Shown here one piece after another: positions 59,036-64,000 of a stretch of 64,000 bases of DNA. The notes beneath the pieces were generated by a model. It was not told the origin of the DNA and ran no database searches. It saw only the letters and a program-made list of their open reading frames with translations. Every line of letters begins with the position of its first letter. Position 1 is the stretch's first letter. This stretch comes from Deltaproteobacteria bacterium (GTDB lineage Bacteria; Desulfobacterota; Desulfobaccia; Desulfobaccales; 0-14-0-80-60-11), in the NCBI GenBank assembly GCA_021813445.1, contig JAKAKP010000147.1:1-64000 (forward strand), in the 5' to 3' direction. Both the position numbers and the translations under genes were made by a program.

Positions 59036-60303
59036 GGCCGCTTCCTCCTGAGGGGCATCTCAATATCCGGCGACAAAATACCCCGCACTTTGCCGGCCAG
59101 CACAAACTGTGTTTCCAGGGGCAGGTGGCTGCCCTTGAGCATCAGGTTGTAATAGACCCACCGGAACATCATCTTGCCGACGTAATTGGCGAAGCTTTCT
59201 TTGAGCAGGTCCATGGGGCCGAGGCCCGGAAAGGGGAATTTACCCGGCAGGGGCTCAATTTTGTAATTGAAGTCGAGAAGGGACCCCTTCTCGTAACCGG
59301 TGACCACCAGTCAGGTGGCGTGGCCATCGTAATCGGGTAAGGGCGGCTGGCCATCGATTTCCCGCTGCAGATTTTTAATGATGGTGTCAGCCTCGTAGTG
59401 GGCCACGGCCCCGGCCTTGGAAGTGGGCACGTTGGCTGCGTCGCCGATGACATAAATATGATCGAAGTTTTTGGCCTTCAAGGTGTGGTGGTCGGTGTCC
59501 ATATATCCCATGGGGTCGCCCATACCGCTGTCGATGATGCACTGGGCCCCGAAATTCGGCGGGATTGCCACCAGGAGGTCGTAGGGCACCTCCTCGCCCC
59601 CGTAAGATTTGATGATCTTCTTCTCCCCCTCCACCTGGGCGATCTGGTAGTTGGTGGTCACCTTGATGTTCTTCTGCTCGCAGATATGCCCCAAAATGCC
59701 GGCGGCCACGGGTTTGGTGAAGGCCGCGCCCAGGGGGGTCACCAGTTCGATCTCAATGTTTTTCCGCACGCCGTTGACGCTGAAATACCAGTCGGCCATG
59801 AACGCGAATTCCAGGGGGGCCACCGGGCATTTGAAGGGCAATTCGGCGATATTGATCACCACCCTGCCCTTATCGAAATATTTCAGTTTGTCGCAGAGGG
59901 CCACTGCGCCCTCCTGGGAATAGAAATTGTGGATGTTCCCCCCCATCCCCTCAGCCATACCCTCCACTTCAGCGGGCATAATGCGGCAGCCGGTGGCGAT
60001 CACCAGCCAATCATAGGGATAGGTGTCCCGCTTGGTCTGCACCTCCTTCTTAGTCGGGTCGATGGCGGTGATGTCATCGAGGACAAAATTTACTCCCGGC
60101 GGGATATACTTGACCTTGGGTTTGACGCAGTCTGCCGCGGTGTAAATGCCGAAGGGGATGAAGAGCCAGCCGGGTTGGTAGTGGTGCTGCCAGTCCCGGT
60201 CGATGATGGTGATGTCCCATTGGGTCTCGGGTAATATTTTGCGCATTTTGCCGGCAATAATGGTGCCGCCGGTGCCGCTGCCCAGAATTACCAATTTTTT
60301 CAT
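59032..60303 (-). CDS. Sulfide:quinone oxidoreductase-like flavoprotein, candidate selenoprotein (Sec331)
   Basis: 423 residues if the internal UGA (59311-59313) is read as selenocysteine. FAD site LVILGSGTGGTIIAGKMRK, second FAD motif VIATGCRIMP (Cys106), Cys159 in PFKCPVAPLEFAFMADWY, and the third FAD motif HIYVIGDAANVPTSKAG. At codon 331 the text reads PLPDYDGHAT, UGA, LVVTGYEKGSLLDFNYKIEP; relatives have DGHANCF at this place, so UGA lands on the redox Cys that pairs with Cys159. Ninety-two codons follow with the normal family end (PLPGKFPFPGLGPMDLLKES, FRWVYYNLMLKG). A SECIS-like hairpin starts 17 bases after UGA. Start chosen at ATG 60303. It should oxidise sulfide or a related sulfur species and reduce quinone at the membrane. 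Confidence 0.75.
59274..59293 (-). promoter_or_regulatory. SECIS-like hairpin after the SQR UGA
   Basis: In the transcript CGAGAAGG pairs perfectly with CCUUCUCG around the loop GGUC. It starts 17 bases and its loop 25 bases after the UGA, within the distance used by bacterial SECIS elements; the loop begins GGU, as in formate dehydrogenase SECIS. Confidence 0.65.
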
Positions 60304-60332
60304 GACCCTGGCCTTCCTTCTGTCCTGAGAGT

Positions 60333-61403
60333 TCAAAGTTCAAGGTTTGAAGTGCAAAGTTCACCAATAAAACATTGGGGGTCCGGGGCCAGAAAATCCG
60401 GGTGGCCCCGGGCCTGGGAATAGGCATAGGCAATGGCCCGGCAGCCCCGGCACTGGGCCCAGCGGCCGCACGAGCCGCAACCTTCCGCATACCGGCTCCG
60501 GTCTCTCAGGGCTTCGAGCACCGGCGAGGCAGCCCAGAGTTCCCGCAGGGAATCCCGGCGCACGTTGCCAATGGGCAGGGGCAGCCTGCGGCAAGGGGTG
60601 ACCGTGCCGTCGGGGAGCAGAGTGAGCCCGGAGACCCCGGCAGCGCAGCCGCCCAGGGCAATGGTGCCGGCATCCTGCCCGGGTGCAGGAAAATTCATTT
60701 GGGAGGCCATGGGATCGCCGGTGGTGATTTCCAAACCGGAAATCCGGAGCCCGGCAATCTTCCCGTAGAGTTCCTGAACCTGCGCCGTGCTCAGCATCTG
60801 GTCCAAGAGGGCCAGGCCCCGGCCGGAAGGCACCAGCCGGGAAAAGCCCAGGCGGGGCACCCCCAGGGAGGCCGCCAGGTCCGCCAGGTCGAAGAAGTCC
60901 CCGGCATTCATCTGGGATAAAGTGGTGTTGAGGGAGACCTGGACCCCGGCAGCCAGCAGGTCCCTCACTCCGGCCACCGCGGCGGCAAAGCTGCCCGGCC
61001 CCCGGATGCGGTCATGAGTCCTTTCCAGCCCCTCCAGGGAAACCTGGACGCCGTCCACCCCCAGATCCGTCAACTTCCGGGCGATGTCCCGGGTGATCAA
61101 GGTGCCGTTGGAGAGGATGTAGACTTCGAAGCCCGTGGCCAACATTCGCTCCAGGATGGCAAAGAAATCTTCTCTTAAGAAAGGTTCGCCGCCGGTGACA
61201 TTAAAACTGGGAAGAAATTGAATACCATAAGTATCTTGCCATTCTTGCACCATTTGTGCCGCGGTTTCTATGGTCGCCGCAATTTCCAAAAAAGACATCT
61301 CATCTATTTTCTTATTATCCTGATAACAGTGCTTGCACCGCAAATTACACCGTTCGGTGAGGTGCCATTGAATTAAAAAGTCGAAAGACTGCGCCACCGA
61401 CAT
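60333..61403 (-). CDS. Radical SAM/SPASM peptide maturase
   Basis: 356 residues. SAM-cluster motif TERCNLRCKHCYQDN (CxxxCxxC), FNVTGGEPFLREDFFAILER (GGEP), GVDGVQVSLEGLERTHDRIR, and a C-terminal SPASM part with many Cys: GGCAAGVSGLTLLPDGTVTP, CRRLPLPIGNV, CGSCGRWAQCRGCRAI, final Cys in DPQCFIG. SPASM maturases modify peptides; a short peptide gene with Cys and two UGA codons lies 126 bases upstream on the same strand. The last residues (LCTSNLEL) come from the TTCAAAG repeat. Confidence 0.88.
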   Translation of the reverse strand: MSVAQSFDFLIQWHLTERCNLRCKHCYQDNKKIDEMSFLEIAATIETAAQMVQEWQDTYGIQFLPSFNVTGGEPFLREDFFAILERMLATGFEVYILSNGTLITRDIARKLTDLGVDGVQVSLEGLERTHDRIRGPGSFAAAVAGVRDLLAAGVQVSLNTTLSQMNAGDFFDLADLAASLGVPRLGFSRLVPSGRGLALLDQMLSTAQVQELYGKIAGLRISGLEITTGDPMASQMNFPAPGQDAGTIALGGCAAGVSGLTLLPDGTVTPCRRLPLPIGNVRRDSLRELWAASPVLEALRDRSRYAEGCGSCGRWAQCRGCRAIAYAYSQARGHPDFLAPDPQCFIGELCTSNLEL

Positions 61404-61452
61404 GAATATTCACCACTAATAAGCTTGAAGTAAAAAAACTAATATAATAAGA

Positions 61453-61500
61453 GCAGATATGGCGAACGGTAATTTACTACCCCGTGTTTGCCATATCTGC
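61453..61500 (-). promoter_or_regulatory. Stem-loop between peptide and maturase genes
   Basis: GCAGATATGGC (61453-61463) and GCCATATCTGC (61490-61500) form an 11-bp stem; inside, GGTA/TACC (61468-61481) may pair. A T-rich stretch follows on the transcript. It may set the ratio of peptide to maturase by partial termination or RNA protection. Confidence 0.55.
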
Positions 61501-61507
61501 CCGCCTT

Positions 61508-61528
61508 TAGTTGCTGAACCAGCAACTA
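61508..61528 (-). promoter_or_regulatory. SECIS-like hairpin after the peptide UGA codons
   Basis: In the transcript UAGUUGCUG pairs perfectly with CAGCAACUA around GUU (or GGUUC if the closing pair opens). Twelve bases separate it from the second UGA and 21 from the first. E. coli formate dehydrogenase uses a similar stem about 11 bases after UGA, also with GGU in the loop. Confidence 0.6.
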
Positions 61529-61648
61529 TTACTTCGATTTTCATTCCTTTCATTTGTGACATACCTTACCAGGATTTTGCACCAACATCTTCTTGATGTT
61601 TTCCCAGAAGGCAGCCTCTTTAGCCAACGCTTCTTTATTTAGCTTCAT
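61529..61648 (-). CDS. Short peptide with two UGA codons, candidate selenium-containing RiPP precursor
   Basis: ATG 61648 follows AGGAGGTGA. The frame reads MKLNKEALAKEAAFWENIKK, MLVQNPGKVCHK, UGA, KE, UGA, KSK, UAA: 39 residues if both UGA are selenocysteine, 32 if the first stops. A charged helical leader and a short Cys-containing C-terminus are typical of peptides modified by SPASM radical SAM enzymes, one of which is encoded next. A family named 'selenobiotic' with its own radical SAM maturase has been described in TIGRFAMs, as I recall; this pair may belong there. UGA positions: 61550-61552 and 61541-61543. Confidence 0.65.
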
Positions 61649-61765
61649 CCTGTCTTCACCTCCTTTCTGTCAGATTTATGCTGGAAAATTAAGCACCAGC
61701 CCCGGGCGTGTCAAGCGGCCGCACTGGCGGCAAGACCGAAGGCATATGGAGGAAAACTGAGGGTG

Positions 61766-61975
61766 TTAAGGTTCTTGCAGACAGGGGGCGGGGGTGTCAG
61801 TCAGCCGGTCGGGCCAGCTGTAGGTGCAGAAATAGGAGGAAGCGTCGCAAAAACAGACAAAGGCTTCATCCAGGGCCAGATAAATGCAGGAATCGCAACA
61901 GGAGGGGAGCTCATCTCTGGAGGAGCCGGGCAGGCTGAATTGCCCGGTGCGGAACCCGGTCAGATCAAAGGTCAT
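61766..61975 (-). CDS. Small Cys-rich protein coupled to the MerR-TPR gene
   Basis: 69 residues from ATG 61975, overlapping the end of the preceding gene by 11 bases. DELPSCCDSCIYLALDEAFV, CFCDASSYFCTYSWPDRLTD, APCLQEP: seven to eight cysteines in a short chain, suggesting metal or Fe-S binding or disulfides. Unknown family. The overlap supports joint expression with the regulator. Confidence 0.6.
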   Translation of the reverse strand: MTFDLTGFRTGQFSLPGSSRDELPSCCDSCIYLALDEAFVCFCDASSYFCTYSWPDRLTDTPAPCLQEP

Positions 61976-62813
61976 GGTCTTCTTCTGCCAGCCACAGGCG
62001 GACGGACTCGGCCCTTTTACTGTCTGGGTCCAGGAGCAGGTATTGACGCCAGTGTTTCCCGGCTTCCTCCAGATCCCCCCGCTTTTCCAGAACCCGGGCC
62101 AGATTAAACAAGGCATCCACGAACTCCGGGTCTTCATGGAGGGCTTTGCGGTAAAACAAGAGGGCATTGTCCAGCTCGCCCCGTTCCTCGAAGATCTGGG
62201 CCAGATTGTAATTGGCCTCCGGATGATCCGGATTGAGGTACAGGGCCTTGCGGTAGGCCCATTCGGCGGCCGGGCCCAGGGTCAGGCGGTGCAAAAGATT
62301 CCCCAGATTGACCAGGGCATTGGGGTATTCGGGTTTAAGGTGCAACGCGGCTTCGTACTTCTCCCGGGCCTGTTCCCACTCCCCCAGTTCCTCCCCCGCC
62401 AACCCCTCGAAAAAAAGCTCCTCCGCCGGGTCCACCGGCGGCGCCGGAACAGAGCCGTCAGCGGCCTCAAACTTGATGAGCATCTGCCCTTCCGGGGTGA
62501 AGGCCTGGTTGTCTTTGCCGAAGACGATCTGGTCCCCCCGGATGGTCACCCGCACTTCGGACAGGGGCTGTTCCAGGTCCGGCAGCAGCGACCGCACCCG
62601 GGCCAGGCATTTTCTGATTTTTCTTAAAGAAGCGCCCTGGTCCAGCAGGGCCTTGACCGTGCGGAAGGCCACCAGGCCCTGAAAATCAAAGAGCAGCTTC
62701 CCCTTTTCCCGTTCCACGTGGGGGATGAGGCCGACACTGTCCCAATAGCGCACCTGGCTCTCGGAGATGCCCGCCAGTCTGGATACCTGCTTCTGGTCGA
62801 AGAGCTGTTTCAT
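61965..62813 (-). CDS. MerR-type regulator fused to TPR repeats
   Basis: About 282 residues. MerR HTH at the start: LFDQKQVSRLAGISESQVRY, WDSVGLIPHVEREKGKLLFD, followed by the helix ALLDQGASLRKIRKCLARVR. From about residue 135 three or four TPRs: EELGEWEQAREKYEAALHLK, AAEWAYRKALYLNPDHPEAN, GELDNALLFYRKALHEDPEF, GDLEEAGKHWRQYLLLDPDS. The frame is open back to 62885 and the start is uncertain. A regulator that senses through protein contacts. Confidence 0.85.
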   Translation of the reverse strand: MKQLFDQKQVSRLAGISESQVRYWDSVGLIPHVEREKGKLLFDFQGLVAFRTVKALLDQGASLRKIRKCLARVRSLLPDLEQPLSEVRVTIRGDQIVFGKDNQAFTPEGQMLIKFEAADGSVPAPPVDPAEELFFEGLAGEELGEWEQAREKYEAALHLKPEYPNALVNLGNLLHRLTLGPAAEWAYRKALYLNPDHPEANYNLAQIFEERGELDNALLFYRKALHEDPEFVDALFNLARVLEKRGDLEEAGKHWRQYLLLDPDSKRAESVRLWLAEEDHDL

Positions 62814-62996
62814 GGCATTATGGGGCTGCTCCATCCTCCCGGGCCGGAGTGGCTCCATTATGGCCTTTGGGTCCACGGCCGTCAAGCCGTTCCCGGCCCG
62901 GCCGCGTCAAAGGAGCAAGCGGGCGAGGCTATCTTGAGTCTGCAGCCAGCCCGTCTTTCTTTTAAGCCCACTTGAGCAAGGCCAGAAATCCCAAAA

Positions 62997-64000
62997 TCAC
63001 TTCAGCATCCTTAACATCTCCGCTACCGGCCAGGCGTTGATGATATCCTCTTTTTCGGCCCAGCCGCGGCGGGCCTGGGCGACGCCGAACTTCATGAACC
63101 GCAGCTGCTCCACCTGGTGGGCGTCCGTGTTGATCACCATCTTGAGGCCCAGGCGTTTGCAGGTGCGGATATTCAGGTCATTCAGGTCCAATCTCTCCGG
63201 ATAGGCGTTGATTTCCAGGACGGTGCAGGTGGCCCGGGCCGTTTCCAAAATCTGCTCCAGGTAGATGTCGTATTCTTCGCGCTTCATCAATAACCTGCCC
63301 GTGGGATGGGAAATGATGTCTACGTGAGGATTCTCCATGGCAGTAATCAGCCTCCGGGTCATTTCCCCCCGGTCCATTTTGAACTGGGAATGCACCCCGG
63401 CAATGACGAAATCCATCTCGGCGAGCACCTCATCAATGATATCCATGGAGCCGTCGGCCATGATATTGGCTTCGCAGCCTTTGAGCACGGTGAAGTTGAG
63501 GCCCGCTTTCTGGAATTCCAGGTTGATCTGGTCAATCTCCTGGTTCCGCTGGCGCAGCCGCTCTTCGTCCAGCCCCCGTTCAATCTTCAAAAATTTCGTA
63601 TGGTCGGAGATCCCCACGTATTCGTAGCCCCGCTGCCGGGCCGCGGCCGCAATCTCCCGGATGGATTGCTTGCCGCCGTTCCAATCGCTGTGGACGTGCA
63701 AGTCCCCTTTGAGGTCCCCATAACCGATCAGCTCGGGGAGCTTGCCGGCCAGGGCCGCGTCAATCTCCCCCCGGTCCTCCCGCAGCTCCGGGGGGATCCA
63801 GGCCAGACCCAGCTTGGCGTAGACCTCTTCTTCCGTGGCCGCGGCCACCGGCGTGTCCCCCTGGAAAAGACCGTATTCGCTGAGTTTATAGCCCTGGTCG
63901 ATGGCGATTTTGCGCAGCGCGATATTGTGCTCCTTGGAGCCGGTGAAATATTGCAGGGCCGCGCCATAGCTGGCCGGGGGGATGACCCGCAGGTCCATGT
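62997..64000 (-). CDS. PolX-type DNA polymerase/PHP phosphoesterase, partial
   Basis: The C-terminal 334 residues; the gene runs off the window. DLRVIPPASYGAALQYFTGS and KEHNIALRKIAIDQGYKLSE end the polymerase X core, then the PHP domain: GDLHVHSDWNGGKQSIREIA, YVGISDHTKFLKIERGL, LKGCEANIMADGSMDIID, FVIAGVHSQFKMDRG, IISHPTGRLLMKREEYDIYL and INTDAHQVEQLRFM give the metal-binding His and Asp residues. PHP in PolX provides 3'-5' exonuclease activity for repair. Confidence 0.9.
   Translation of the reverse strand, partial: MDLRVIPPASYGAALQYFTGSKEHNIALRKIAIDQGYKLSEYGLFQGDTPVAAATEEEVYAKLGLAWIPPELREDRGEIDAALAGKLPELIGYGDLKGDLHVHSDWNGGKQSIREIAAAARQRGYEYVGISDHTKFLKIERGLDEERLRQRNQEIDQINLEFQKAGLNFTVLKGCEANIMADGSMDIIDEVLAEMDFVIAGVHSQFKMDRGEMTRRLITAMENPHVDIISHPTGRLLMKREEYDIYLEQILETARATCTVLEINAYPERLDLNDLNIRTCKRLGLKMVINTDAHQVEQLRFMKFGVAQARRGWAEKEDIINAWPVAEMLRMLK

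Overview
The window is GC-rich, gene-dense bacterial DNA. Several features point to a Desulfobacterota organism (sulfate-reducer-like, in the Desulfobacca/Syntrophobacterales direction): archaeal-type early aromatic biosynthesis (AroA'/AroB'), an N-type ATPase operon, a sulfide:quinone-oxidoreductase-like gene beside DUF1641, DUF3786, and three candidate selenocysteine sites. The lineage is inference; there is no rRNA here to settle it.

Layout. 0.6-12.3 kb (minus strand): a long run encoding an OmpR-type two-component system, two PepSY-type periplasmic proteins, an ABC exporter with a membrane-anchored partner, and a TolC/adaptor/RND efflux system; a CC0125-type lipoprotein follows. 13.2-15.4 kb: a HelD-like helicase. 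15.4-18.2 kb: a scar of broken genes (glycosyltransferase, IS3 transposase, HEPN, TolC) ending in a redoxin fragment whose first redox cysteine is a UGA codon. 18.5-23.8 kb: a Cu/Ag efflux group (Met-rich protein, CusB, CusA). 23.8-30.5 kb: an N-ATPase operon with a doubled AtpI/AtpZ-like gene and an in-frame UAA inside the c subunit. 30.5-32 kb: more remnants. 32-37.6 kb: a second heavy-metal RND system. 37.6-39.1 kb: a broken toxin-antitoxin pair, a frameshifted secreted protein and an IS200 remnant.

39.9-47.0 kb is the aromatic amino acid operon: a Tyr/Phe-rich leader peptide with antiterminator and terminator, then AroA', AroB', PheA, AroD, AroE, an acetyltransferase and AroA. DedA and MFS membrane proteins follow. 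49.2-52.9 kb is a 3.6 kb integrative element in an initiator tRNA gene; it carries a tyrosine integrase, a four-gene operon and about 0.7 kb of large inverted repeats, one of them dif-like. 53-58 kb holds more remnants, dispersed repeats, a sugar-kinase-like gene, a second broken toxin-antitoxin pair and an acetoacetate-decarboxylase-like gene.

58.4-61.65 kb is the most striking part: a short peptide with two UGA codons followed by a SECIS-like hairpin, a radical SAM/SPASM maturase, an SQR-like flavoprotein with UGA exactly where the family has its redox cysteine (also followed by a SECIS-like hairpin), and a DUF1641 protein. The window ends with a MerR-TPR regulator, a coupled Cys-rich small protein and a partial PolX. 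Four dispersed repeat families lie between genes and, in several places, form gene ends.
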